19,198 bases of DNA, taken from positions 1 through 19,198 of the forward strand of contig CAIYWM010000032.1 in NCBI GenBank assembly GCA_903929895.1, given 5' to 3'. A program made the position numbers and the translations under genes. The notes beneath the pieces were generated by a model. It made no database searches. It was given only the letters and a program-made list of their open reading frames with translations, and was not told where the DNA came from. The DNA comes from an uncultured Alphaproteobacteria bacterium. GTDB taxonomy: Bacteria; Pseudomonadota; Alphaproteobacteria; Reyranellales; Reyranellaceae. Position 1 is the first letter of the stretch. Each line of letters starts with the position of its first letter. Positions 1 to 8,233 of this stretch are shown in pieces.

Positions 1-435
1 CGCCATGCGCTTCTTGATCTCGGCGACGTTGTAGCCGATGCCGGTCGTGCCCCACATCCACGGCACGGCATGGGCGTTGTTGGGGTCGTACTTGGCCAGA
101 GCCGTCATGATCTCGGGATCGAGGTTCTTCCAGTTCTTCAGCTTCGCCTTGTCGAGGGGCAGGAAGATGTTGGCCTGGAGCTGCCGCACGAAGAACGGCG
201 AGGCGGTCGGCACGACGATGTCGTAGCCCGACCGGCCGGTGCGCAGCTTGGCGTCGAGGATCTCGTTGCTGTCGTAGGTCGTGTAGTTGACCTTGATGCC
301 GGTATCCTTGGCGAAGTCCTTGACCTGGTCTTCGGCGATGTAATCCGACCAGTTGTAGACGTTGACCGAACCCTGCGCGGCGACGGGCCCGGCAGCGGCG
401 AGCAAGAGCAAAGAGGCAACGGCTAGCAGACGCAT
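1..435 (-). CDS. potF: PotF/PotD-like polyamine-type ABC transporter substrate-binding protein (N-terminal 145 residues)
   Basis: This is a periplasmic binding protein of the spermidine/putrescine family; the C-terminal half lies beyond the left edge. It starts at ATG 435, with a CGGAG ribosome site about 8 bases upstream and a signal peptide at residues 1-20 (cleavage near VAA|QG). The mature protein opens with VNVYNWSDYIAEDQV, then GIKVNYTTYDSNEILDAKL, SGYDIVVPT, LKNWKNLDPEIM and MWGTTGIGYNV, the same blocks in the same order as E. coli PotF. It starts only 16 bases after the livF stop and could be co-transcribed, although its family partners (PotG/H/I) would be expected further left. The family call is firm. 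The ligand is unknown; polyamine is the family default. Confidence 0.88.
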   Translation of the reverse strand, partial: MRLLAVASLLLLAAAGPVAAQGSVNVYNWSDYIAEDQVKDFAKDTGIKVNYTTYDSNEILDAKLRTGRSGYDIVVPTASPFFVRQLQANIFLPLDKAKLKNWKNLDPEIMTALAKYDPNNAHAVPWMWGTTGIGYNVAEIKKRMA

Positions 436-451
436 CGGCAACTCCGCAGGA

Positions 452-1153
452 TCAGACGCCAAGATACCTGTGCTGCAGGTCCTTGTCCCCGGCCAGGTCC
501 TGGGAGGAACCGACCCAGACGACGCGGCCCTTCTCGACGATGTGGTGGCGGTCGGCCAGCGGGATCAGGGCCGACACGTTCTTGTCGATGACCAGGATCG
601 CCTGACCCTCGCGCTTCAGAAGGCCGAGGCAGGCCCAGATTTCCTGCCGGATCAGCGGCGCCAGCCCTTCGGTCGCCTCGTCGAGGATCAGCAGCTTGGG
701 ATTGGTCATCAGGGCGCGGCCGATCGCCAGCATCTGCTGCTCTCCGCCGGAGAGCTGGTTGCCCATGTTGCGCTGGCGCTCGGCCAGCCGCGGAAAGAAC
801 TCGAAGACACGCGCGATGGTCCACGGGTTCGGCCGCGCGGTGCGGTTGGCGCTGGCGGCCACGAGGTTCTCGCGCACCGAGAGGTTGGGGAAGATCTGGC
901 GTCCCTCGGGTACCAGCCCGAGGCCGAGCCGGGCGATCCGGAAGGCGGGCAGGCCCTCGACGCGGGCGCCCTCGAACTCGACCGTGCCGCGGCGCGCCGG
1001 CAGCAGGCCCATGATCGTGTGCACGGTGGTGGTCTTGCCCATGCCATTGCGGCCCATCAGGGTCACGACCTCGCCGGCATCGACGCGCAGTTCCATGCCG
1101 AACAGCGCCTGGCTGGGGCCGTAGAAGGCGTCGAGCTCCAGGACCCGCAGCAT
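452..1153 (-). CDS. livF: LivF-type ABC transporter ATP-binding protein, probably for aromatic acid uptake
   Basis: A 233-residue cytoplasmic ATPase of the branched-chain amino acid type (HAAT) ABC family. Walker A is GRNGMGKTT at 34-42, the signature LSGGEQQ at 134-140, and Walker B LLILDEATEGLAP at 154-166. The LivF hallmark VPEGRQIFPNLSV is at 81-93. The H-loop region reads VIDKN where LivF proteins usually have VEQN, so it lacks the switch histidine, as is normal for LivF. Its ATG overlaps the livG stop by one base (TGATG), which implies translational coupling. It should pair with LivG beneath the LivH/LivM permeases. Because a benzoate-type CoA ligase and boxBC lie nearby, benzoate or a related aromatic acid is a likelier substrate than leucine; that is inference from context. 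Confidence 0.93.
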   Translation of the reverse strand: MLRVLELDAFYGPSQALFGMELRVDAGEVVTLMGRNGMGKTTTVHTIMGLLPARRGTVEFEGARVEGLPAFRIARLGLGLVPEGRQIFPNLSVRENLVAASANRTARPNPWTIARVFEFFPRLAERQRNMGNQLSGGEQQMLAIGRALMTNPKLLILDEATEGLAPLIRQEIWACLGLLKREGQAILVIDKNVSALIPLADRHHIVEKGRVVWVGSSQDLAGDKDLQHRYLGV

Positions 1154-1905
1154 CAGGCCGCCTCCTCGCCGAGATAGGCCTGGCGCACGTCCGGATTGGC
1201 GCGAATCTCGTCGGGCGTGCCGCTGGCGATGGCGCGGCCATAGACCAGCACGGTGATGCGGTCGGCGAGCTGGAACACCGCGTCCATGTCGTGCTCGATC
1301 AGCAGCATGGCGTGCTTCTGCTTCAGCGCCTGCAGGAAGCCGATCAGCCGCTGGCTCTCCTCGACGCCCATGCCGGCCATCGGCTCGTCGAGCAGCAGCA
1401 GGCGGGGATCGCCGGCCAGCGCCATGGCGATCTCGAGCTGGCGCTGCTCGCCGTGGCTGAGGGAGGCCGCCAGGGTGGCGGCGCGCTCGGCCAGCCCGAC
1501 CTGTTCGAGCAGGCGGCGGGCGGGGCCGCGCAGCCCCTCGTCCCGGCGCGCATCGGCGAGGAAGCGGAAGGAGTGGCCGGCATGGCCCTGCACCGCGAGG
1601 GCCACATTCTCCAGCGCCGTGAACTCGCGCAGCACCGAGGTGATCTGAAAGGAGCGGCCGAGGCCCAACCGCACACGGGCATGGGTGGGCAGGCGGGTGA
1701 CGTCGCGGCCGGCGAAGTGGATGGCGCCCGAATCCGGGGCCACGACGCCGGTGAGCTGGTGGATCAGCGTGGTCTTGCCGGCGCCATTCGGGCCGATCAG
1801 CGCATGGATTTCGCCCGGCCGGACGTCGATCGACACATTGTCGGTCGCCAGCAGGCCGCCATAACGCTTCACCAGAGCCTCGGTGCGCAGCAGGGGCTCA
1901 GTCAT
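1153..1905 (-). CDS. livG: LivG-type ABC transporter ATP-binding protein, probably for aromatic acid uptake
   Basis: A 250-residue ATPase, the second nucleotide-binding subunit of the HAAT transporter. Walker A is GPNGAGKTT at 38-46, the Q-loop Q87 is in GRSFQIT, the signature LSHGEQR is at 149-155, Walker B LLLLDEP at 169-175, and the H-loop histidine at 205 (LLIEHDMD). The signature has H where many ABC proteins have G, which is frequent in LivG. AGMGVEES after Walker B and the C-terminal YLGEEAA also match LivG. Its ATG lies 8 bases inside the end of livM, and its stop shares a base with the livF start, so the four transporter genes form one translationally coupled block. The substrate is inferred from context only. 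Confidence 0.93.
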   Translation of the reverse strand: MTEPLLRTEALVKRYGGLLATDNVSIDVRPGEIHALIGPNGAGKTTLIHQLTGVVAPDSGAIHFAGRDVTRLPTHARVRLGLGRSFQITSVLREFTALENVALAVQGHAGHSFRFLADARRDEGLRGPARRLLEQVGLAERAATLAASLSHGEQRQLEIAMALAGDPRLLLLDEPMAGMGVEESQRLIGFLQALKQKHAMLLIEHDMDAVFQLADRITVLVYGRAIASGTPDEIRANPDVRQAYLGEEAA

Positions 1906-2866
1906 GTCGGCGTCCCAACAGGGAGTCGATGCCGCCGCGCGCGTAGAGCGCGATCAGCACCAGCAGCGGGCCGAACACGATCATCCAGTATTCGCCCCAG
2001 CCCTTGTGGGCGAGGTTGAGGATCGGGGGCAGCGCCTCCTCCAGCACGAAGAAGGCGATGGTGCCGTAGAGCGGGCCGAACAGGGTGCCCATGCCGCCCA
2101 GCACGACAATGACGATGAGGTCGCCGGACTTCATCCACGACATCATGGCGGGAGAGACATAGGCGCCTTCGTTGGCGAGCAGGATGCCAGCGAGGCCGCC
2201 GAACGCACCGGAGATGGTGAACGCCGCCAAGCGGTAGCGGAACACCGGGAAGCCCAGCGCGGTCATGCGCAGCTCGTTCGACTTGGCGCCGCGGAGCACC
2301 AGGCCGAAATGGGAGTTGGCGTAGCGGCCGCAGAACCACAGGCTGGCGCAAAGCAAGGCAAAGCACAGCCAGTAGAAGTTCGCCTTGTCGCGCAGGTCGA
2401 TCAGGCCGGGGAAGCGGCTGCGGCTGATGTTGAGCCCGTCGTCGCCGCCATAGGCTTCGAGTCCGCTGCCCACGTAGTAGACGAGCTGGGCGAAAGCCAA
2501 GGTGATCATGATGAAGTAGAGGCCGCGCGTCCGGAGCGACAGCGCGCCGATCAGGGCGGCCCACGCCGTCGCCGCCAGCAGGGCGACCGGCCACTGGATC
2601 CAGCCGCTGGAGATGCCCTCGGCCGACAGGATGCCGACCGCATAGCCGCCGATGCCGAAGAACATCGCGTGGCCGAAACTGACCAGCCCGCCATAACCCA
2701 GGATCATGTTGAGGCTGACCGCGGCGATCGACCAGATGACGATGCGCGTGCCGATCGACAGCAGGTAACGCTGGTCGAATGCCTGGGTGAGCAGCGGCAG
2801 GACCGCCAGCACCAGCAGGATCAGGGCCGTCGCGATCCCGCGCGGCGTGCGGAGAGCTGCCATCAT
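1898..2866 (-). CDS. livM: LivM-type ABC transporter permease
   Basis: A 322-residue inner-membrane permease of the branched-chain amino acid family with about eight to ten hydrophobic segments from residue 12 to the C-terminus. The LivM hallmark GYGGLVSFGHAMFFGIGGYA lies at 57-76, and a second conserved block, VVLGGMGTLFGPLYG, lies near residues 255-270. The start is ATG 2866, within an ATGA overlap with the livH stop; a second ATG follows immediately at 2863. It should form the channel heterodimer with LivH and carry the ligand delivered by the binding protein at 3954-5132. Length and architecture are typical and nothing appears damaged. Confidence 0.92.
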   Translation of the reverse strand: MMAALRTPRGIATALILLVLAVLPLLTQAFDQRYLLSIGTRIVIWSIAAVSLNMILGYGGLVSFGHAMFFGIGGYAVGILSAEGISSGWIQWPVALLAATAWAALIGALSLRTRGLYFIMITLAFAQLVYYVGSGLEAYGGDDGLNISRSRFPGLIDLRDKANFYWLCFALLCASLWFCGRYANSHFGLVLRGAKSNELRMTALGFPVFRYRLAAFTISGAFGGLAGILLANEGAYVSPAMMSWMKSGDLIVIVVLGGMGTLFGPLYGTIAFFVLEEALPPILNLAHKGWGEYWMIVFGPLLVLIALYARGGIDSLLGRRHD

Positions 2867-3777
2867 GTGCGCTGGCCGAACAGGCCGGTCGGCCGCCAGA
2901 CCAGCACCACGGCCATCAGCACATAGACCAGGACCTGCGAGATGGCGGGCGCGGCGCTCGAGGCGGCGCTGGAACTCATGAAGGTCTTGAGCATGTTGGG
3001 CAGGAAGGCGCGGCCCACGATGTCGATCTGGCCGACCACCATGGCGGCGATGAAGGCGCCCTTGATCGAGCCGATGCCGCCGATGACGATGATGACGAGG
3101 GCAAGGATCAGGATGTCGTCGCCCATGCCGATCCGCACCGAGGCGATGGGGGCGGACATCAGGCCGGCCAGGCCCGCGAAGACGGCGCCGAGGCCGAAGA
3201 CCAGGCTGAACAGCAGCTCGATGTTGACGCCCAGCGCGCCGATCATGCGGCGGTTGGAGGCGCCGGCGCGGATCAGCATGCCGAGCCGCGTGCGGGCCAC
3301 CAGCCAGGCCAGAAGGATTGCGACCAGCGCGCCTACGACGATGATGGCAAAGCGGTAGGCGGGGTAGGGAACGCCCGGCAGGATCTCGATGGTGCGGTTC
3401 AGGAAGCCCGGCACCGCGATGCTCTTGCCGGCCGGGCCCCAGAGCGCGCGCACCAGCTCGTTGAAGAACAGGATCAGGCCGAAGGTCGCCAGCACCTGGG
3501 TGAGATGATCGCGCGCGTAGAGCTTCCGGATCACCACGATCTCGACGGCGACGCCCAGCAGGAAGATCGCCGGCAGAGCCAGCAGAGTCCCCAGCACGAA
3601 CGAGTCGGTGACGCCGATCAGCGTCCAGGCGATGTAGGCGCCCATCATGTAGAGCGAGCCGTGCGCCAGGTTGACCAGGTCCATGATGCCCAGCGTCAGC
3701 GTCAGGCCGGCGGCGAGCAGAAACATCAGCAGGCCGAGCTGCACGCCGTTCAGCACCTGGAGCAGCAGATATTCCAT
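2863..3777 (-). CDS. livH: LivH-type ABC transporter permease
   Basis: A 304-residue inner-membrane permease. The LivH signature GIMDLVNLAHGSLYMMGAY is at 30-48 and the conserved cytoplasmic-loop region IIVIGGIGSIKGAFIAA lies in the C-terminal third. It is hydrophobic throughout, with about eight membrane segments. The ribosome site before ATG 3777 is poor (GGAA). The gene begins 18 bases after the T-tract of an intrinsic terminator, so its expression depends on read-through from livK or on an unseen promoter. It heads the overlapping livH-livM-livG-livF block. An insertion containing SSSAASSAAP near residues 268-277 is slightly unusual but keeps frame and hydrophobic pattern. Confidence 0.92.
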   Translation of the reverse strand: MEYLLLQVLNGVQLGLLMFLLAAGLTLTLGIMDLVNLAHGSLYMMGAYIAWTLIGVTDSFVLGTLLALPAIFLLGVAVEIVVIRKLYARDHLTQVLATFGLILFFNELVRALWGPAGKSIAVPGFLNRTIEILPGVPYPAYRFAIIVVGALVAILLAWLVARTRLGMLIRAGASNRRMIGALGVNIELLFSLVFGLGAVFAGLAGLMSAPIASVRIGMGDDILILALVIIVIGGIGSIKGAFIAAMVVGQIDIVGRAFLPNMLKTFMSSSAASSAAPAISQVLVYVLMAVVLVWRPTGLFGQRT

Positions 3778-3795
3778 CTATTCCGTCACGCTCTC

Positions 3796-3827
3796 AAACA
3801 AAACGGGAGCGCGTTGCCGCGCTCCCG
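3796..3827 (-). terminator. Intrinsic terminator between livK and livH
   Basis: On the minus strand there is a perfect 10-bp stem CGGGAGCGCG / CGCGCTCCCG closed by a GCAA tetraloop of the stable GNRA class, followed directly by TTTTGTTT (plus-strand 3796-3803). It lies about 127 bases after the livK stop and 18 bases before the livH start. Such a site would reduce transcription of the membrane and ATPase genes relative to the abundant binding protein, a common arrangement in HAAT operons. Confidence 0.85.
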
Positions 3828-3834
3828 AGACCTG

Positions 3835-3946
3835 TCCTCCCCAGTCATCTGGGGAGGTGTCAGCGTCTTCGCTGACGGAGGGGTCAAAGCTTCCGACCCC
3901 TCCGTCGCCGTGAGACGGCGACACCTCCCAATTTGAATGGGGAGGA
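3835..3946. repeat. Inverted pair of about 51-base palindromic elements (REP/BIME-like)
   Basis: Two imperfect copies face each other: the left copy at 3835-3885 and the right at 3895-3946, separated by 9 bases. Each copy contains two hairpins. The left has CCTCCCCAG-TCAT-CTGGGGAGG and GTCAGCG-TCTT-CGCTGAC; the right, read in the opposite direction, has CCTCCC/GGGAGG and GTCGCCG/CGGCGAC. The conserved ends are TCCTCCCC and ACGGAGGGGTC. Differences within the second stem (AG/CT against GC/GC) are compensatory, so pairing is kept. The pair fills the gap between the livK stop and the terminator. Confidence 0.85.
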
Positions 3947-3953
3947 AACTATC

Positions 3954-5132
3954 TCACTTCATCGAGCACTTTTCGGCGAAGGGATCGACCGCATTCTTCA
4001 CGGCGGTGGCGATGGTCTTCACCGTCATCATGCCCTGCGCGTCCTTGACCGTTTCCTGGATGTAGAAGTTCTCGATCGGGAAGTTGTTGTTGCCGAACTT
4101 GAAGTCACCCCGGACGGACTTGAAGTTGGCCTTCTTCATTTCGGCGCGAACCTTGTCCTTGTTCGACAGGTCGCCCTTCAGCGCCTCGGCGGCCGAGGCC
4201 ATCAGCATGATCGCGTCGTAGCTCTGGGCGCCGTAGTAGGACGGATAGGTGTTGTGCTTCTTCTTGAAGTCCTCGACGTACTTCTTGTTGGCCTCGTTCG
4301 GCAGGTCGTTGACCCATTCCTGGGCGCCGAGCGTACCCAAAGCGAGCTCGCCCTGCTGCGGCAGGGTGATCGCGTCGATCGAGAACACCTGGTAGAGCGG
4401 CACCGTCTTGTTGAGGCCCGACTGCGCCCACTGCTTCACGAACTGAACGCCGTGCGCGCCGGGGTAGAAGATGAAGATGCCGTCCGGCTTGGCGGCGGCG
4501 ACCTTGGTCAGCTCGGCCGAGAAGTCGAGCTGGTCGGGCCACTTGGTGTAGTCCTCGCTGACGATCTTGCCCTTGTAGGTGCGCTTGACGCCCGCGAGCA
4601 TGTCCTTGCCGGCGGCGTAGTTGGGGCCGACCAGGTAGAGGCTCTTCACGCCCTTGGTGTTGAGATACTCGCCCATCGCCATTGGCGTCTGGTCGTTCTG
4701 CCAGGAGGTCGAGAAGAAGTTCTTGTTGCAGAGCTCGCCCGCGATCTGCGACGGGCCGGCATTGGCCGAGACCAGGATCGTGTCGCCTTCGTCGACCACG
4801 GTCTTGTAGGAGGCCAGCAGCACGTTCGACCAGATGTAGCCGCCGATGAAGTTCACCTTGTCCTGCTGGACGAGCTTCTCGGAGCGCGCCTTGCCGACAT
4901 CCGGCTTGAACTGGTCGTCCTCGTAGATGATCTCGAAGGGCTTGCCGCCCATCTTGCCGCCGAGATGTTCCTTGGCGAGCTCGACCGACCGGCGCATGTC
5001 CTCACCGATCGCGGCCTGCGGCCCGGAAAAGGTGCTGACGAAGCCGATCTTGATCGGGCTCTGGGCCATCGCCGGCAGGCCGAGCGCCATCGCCGCCGCA
5101 ATCGTTGCGGTCCCAAACAATTTGTTCTTCAT
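3954..5132 (-). CDS. livK: LivK-type periplasmic substrate-binding protein, probably for benzoate or a related aromatic acid
   Basis: A 392-residue exported binding protein of the Peripla_BP_6 (leucine-binding protein-like) family. The signal peptide is residues 1-23, cleaved after AMA before QSPIKIG. The mature start IKIGFVSTFSGPQAAIGEDM is characteristic, followed by PFEIIYEDDQFKPDVG, a NFIGGYIWSN block and VSANAGPSQIAG, which lines the ligand site in the family. The C-terminal DPFAEKCSMK is normal for this group. It is cytoplasmically synthesised and periplasmic, and delivers ligand to LivHM. The ATG at 5132 has a GGGAG ribosome site. It sits between an acetyltransferase gene and a terminator plus the permeases. 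Aromatic specificity is inferred from the ligase and boxBC nearby; related HAAT binding proteins occur in known box clusters. Confidence 0.92.
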   Translation of the reverse strand: MKNKLFGTATIAAAMALGLPAMAQSPIKIGFVSTFSGPQAAIGEDMRRSVELAKEHLGGKMGGKPFEIIYEDDQFKPDVGKARSEKLVQQDKVNFIGGYIWSNVLLASYKTVVDEGDTILVSANAGPSQIAGELCNKNFFSTSWQNDQTPMAMGEYLNTKGVKSLYLVGPNYAAGKDMLAGVKRTYKGKIVSEDYTKWPDQLDFSAELTKVAAAKPDGIFIFYPGAHGVQFVKQWAQSGLNKTVPLYQVFSIDAITLPQQGELALGTLGAQEWVNDLPNEANKKYVEDFKKKHNTYPSYYGAQSYDAIMLMASAAEALKGDLSNKDKVRAEMKKANFKSVRGDFKFGNNNFPIENFYIQETVKDAQGMMTVKTIATAVKNAVDPFAEKCSMK

Positions 5133-5161
5133 GAGCCGTCGCTCCCTGTTTTCGCTTGGGG

Positions 5162-5190
5162 ACTATAAAAGCGGAAAATGCAGGGCCCAA
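5162..5190 (-). promoter_or_regulatory. Candidate sigma70-type promoter of livK
   Basis: In the 65-base gap between the acetyltransferase stop and the livK start, the minus strand reads TTGGGC, 17 bases, TATAGT. The -10 matches 5 of 6 consensus positions and the -35 only 3 of 6. The implied start of transcription is about 20-25 bases before the ATG. The locally AT-rich composition stands out in this GC-rich sequence. No convincing operator is visible. Confidence 0.35.
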
Positions 5191-5197
5191 CAATCGC

Positions 5198-5827
5198 TTA
5201 ATGGCCGTCGCGGCCCATCCAGAGCGTTCGTTCCCGCAGTAAACCGGGCTGGTCGGCCGGCACGAAGCCAAGCTTCCGCCAGAACGGCACAGCGCCGGAG
5301 TTGGGGCGGCTGACGCCGACATGAAGCGCTCCCGCACCGCGTTCCCGGGCCACCCCGAGCCAAGTCGCGAACAGTGCCGACCCGATGCCACGCCGCTGCA
5401 GGCGGGGCAGCAGGTTCATGTGCAGATGCGCGGGATAGCGGTCCGCGATCTCGAGCGGCGTCCGGGCCGGATGGTGGATCATCGCGGCGCGGCGCTGGTC
5501 TGCGGTTTGCCTGTCGGGAGGTACGTCGACCGGATCGGCGTAGCGTCGGCGGAGTGGGGGCCACCATTCGCGCTCCAGTCTCTCTTCCCAGGCGGCGGTG
5601 TCGACGACACCGGCGACGAAGCCCGCAACGCCGTCGTGATCCTCCACAATCAAGGTGAGGCCGGGTTCGAGCAAGGCATAGGGCGCGATGTAGATGTGCC
5701 CCATCATCTTCGGGTCGCGATAGAGGTGCGAGGCATCTCCGCCGACACGACCCGTCGCGAGTGAGATCGCATAGCAGGCGTCGAGATCGGCTTGGTTGAA
5801 AGGTCGGATCTGCGGATCGTCGCTCAC
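5198..5827 (-). CDS. GNAT-family N-acetyltransferase
   Basis: A 209-residue acetyl-CoA-dependent acetyltransferase. The acetyl-CoA pyrophosphate-binding motif A is QRRGIGSALF at 144-153 (QxxGxG/A), preceded by the beta4 strand AHLHMNLLP. Motif B is represented by VSRPNSGAVPFWRKLGF at 172-188, with N176 and the typical FWRKLGF. The layout resembles the acetyltransferase-like domain found with bacterial and animal O-GlcNAcases more than small ribosomal acetyltransferases. The start is GTG 5827 with a poor ribosome site. The gene is 65 bases upstream of livK and 138 bases downstream of the CoA ligase, in the same direction. Since GNAT enzymes inactivate acyl-CoA ligases by lysine acetylation in several bacteria, control of the neighbouring ligase is a reasonable hypothesis. 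The substrate is not evident from the sequence. Confidence 0.85.
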   Translation of the reverse strand: MSDDPQIRPFNQADLDACYAISLATGRVGGDASHLYRDPKMMGHIYIAPYALLEPGLTLIVEDHDGVAGFVAGVVDTAAWEERLEREWWPPLRRRYADPVDVPPDRQTADQRRAAMIHHPARTPLEIADRYPAHLHMNLLPRLQRRGIGSALFATWLGVARERGAGALHVGVSRPNSGAVPFWRKLGFVPADQPGLLRERTLWMGRDGH

Positions 5828-5869
5828 TGGATCGACGTGAAGAAGTCGGGCTGGAAGTCGCCCTCCCTT

Positions 5870-5955
5870 GTCATCCTGAGCGCAGCGAAGAATCTCGCGT
5901 TCGCTACGGAGCCGTTTGGTCGTTCCGCAAGGTCCTTCGCTGCGCTCAGGACGAC
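5870..5955. repeat. Inverted-repeat intergenic element with 21-base arms
   Basis: Arms at 5870-5890 (GTCATCCTGAGCGCAGCGAA plus G) and 5935-5955 are inverted copies that agree at 20 of 21 positions, with a 44-base centre. The arm sequence belongs to a widely dispersed style of intergenic palindrome. It fills most of the gap between the CoA ligase stop and the acetyltransferase start, so on the transcript it would fold into a long hairpin. There is no T-tract, so it is not a classical terminator. Confidence 0.8.
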
Positions 5956-5965
5956 GGGCATTCGC

Positions 5966-7525
<1,560 letters not shown>

Positions 7526-7636
7526 GTCGGGACCCGGAAGAATTCACGAGGTCCTTCGATACTGATCAGCCGGGCGGACCGCAACGCTTCCGGCTGTCCG
7601 GCGTTGTCTGGCCGTCAAACCCAGGACAGATCTCCC
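7526..7636. promoter_or_regulatory. Divergent intergenic region between the CoA ligase and the 7637 gene
   Basis: This 111-base gap must hold the start signals of both divergent genes. It contains an inverted repeat CAGCCGG (7567-7573) / CCGGCTG (7590-7596). A weak minus-strand candidate promoter, TTGCGG-17-TATCGA, overlaps it. Neither motif is strong, and no repeated TGCA-type BoxR site is visible. The call rests mainly on gene orientation. Confidence 0.4.
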
Positions 7637-8104
7637 ATGAAGCACGGCGTCGTTTTTGTTCTCGCCTCGTCGTTGCTGCTCGCGGCCGTGGCCGCCGCCC
7701 ATATCGTAGCCCCGTTGCCGGACGCCGCGCCGTTCCAGTCCTCTGCGAAGGCGGCGACCGCTTCCGATTCGTCATTCTCTTCCCCGGAATCCGCGGGTGA
7801 CATGCCGGTTTCGAAGCACCTGATGGAAGCCCGACAGGCGCCGGTACCCTTGCAGATGCGGGAGAGGCCGACCGCGGTGTTGACGCAGACAGTCGAAACC
7901 GCCGCGGCAGCAATGCCCGCAGCCGCAGCTCCGAGCGACGTGGAAGCCGGGAGCTTTGCCAGAAGCGCCATCGAGGCGGACGGCTACAAGTCGGTGAAGA
8001 ACATCGTCGCCGGGCCGGGCGGTACATGGCAGGCCCACGCCCTCAGGGGAAAGACGGAGGTGGTGTTGCGAGTCGATCAGGACGGCCGTGTTTCAGCCGA
8101 CTGA
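7637..8104 (+). CDS. Small exported protein with a possible PepSY-like C-terminal module
   Basis: A 155-residue protein of unknown function. Residues 1-21 form a signal peptide or N-terminal membrane anchor (MKHGVVFVLASSLLLAAVAA). Residues 25-105 are Ala/Pro/Ser-rich and probably disordered. The C-terminal 50 residues are the only folded-looking part: ARSAIEADGYKSVKNIV, then GPGGTWQAHALRGKTEVVLRVDQDGRV. This helix-then-strands layout with a W and a closing D-x-D/GxV turn is reminiscent of PepSY-like modules seen in small exported alphaproteobacterial proteins. The ATG at 7637 is chosen over upstream in-frame starts because it begins the signal peptide; the ribosome site is weak. A strong terminator follows at 8197. 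Confidence 0.7.
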   Translation: MKHGVVFVLASSLLLAAVAAAHIVAPLPDAAPFQSSAKAATASDSSFSSPESAGDMPVSKHLMEARQAPVPLQMRERPTAVLTQTVETAAAAMPAAAAPSDVEAGSFARSAIEADGYKSVKNIVAGPGGTWQAHALRGKTEVVLRVDQDGRVSAD

Positions 8105-8145
8105 TGTTTTCTCGCAACCCCGCCCTTTCTGGCGCGTTGTCGGGG

Positions 8146-8196
8146 TGCAGCCTTCGACGGTTCAGTAGCCGTCCCTCTCCCCCGAGGGGCTGCAGG
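8146..8196 (+). ncRNA. Possible structured RNA (three-way junction) preceding a terminator
   Basis: On the plus strand, a closing stem TGCAGCC (8146-8152) / GGCTGCA (8188-8194) encloses two hairpins: GACGG (8156-8160) / CCGTC (8169-8173), loop TTCAGTAG, and CCTC (8174-8177) / GAGG (8184-8187), loop TCCCCC. Only three bases (8153-8155) in the junction are unpaired, and two bases later the intrinsic terminator begins. Together this looks like a short sRNA, or the folded 3' end of the mRNA from 7637-8104. The C-rich loop could pair with a Shine-Dalgarno sequence, as in several alphaproteobacterial sRNAs. No separate promoter was identified, so the sRNA reading is tentative. Confidence 0.35.
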
Positions 8197-8233
8197 AGCC
8201 CGTCCTGACCACCATCAGGACGGGCTTTCTTTT
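8197..8233 (+). terminator. Strong intrinsic terminator after the 7637-8104 gene
   Basis: A perfect 12-bp stem AGCCCGTCCTGA (8197-8208) / TCAGGACGGGCT (8215-8226) with loop CCACCA, followed by TTCTTTT. It reads on the plus strand, 92 bases after the stop of the upstream gene. Confidence 0.92.

Noticed and set aside
3835..3946. CRISPR array or insertion sequence end
   Set aside because: There are only two facing palindromic copies, no regular direct repeats or spacers, and no transposase nearby.
452..5132. True leucine/isoleucine/valine transporter
   Set aside because: Not excluded, but the aromatic CoA ligase in the same direction and boxBC nearby make an aromatic acid more likely.
3933..5168. 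411-codon plus-strand open frame opposite livK
   Set aside because: Low-complexity Leu/Val/Asp/Gly-rich shadow of the binding protein gene.
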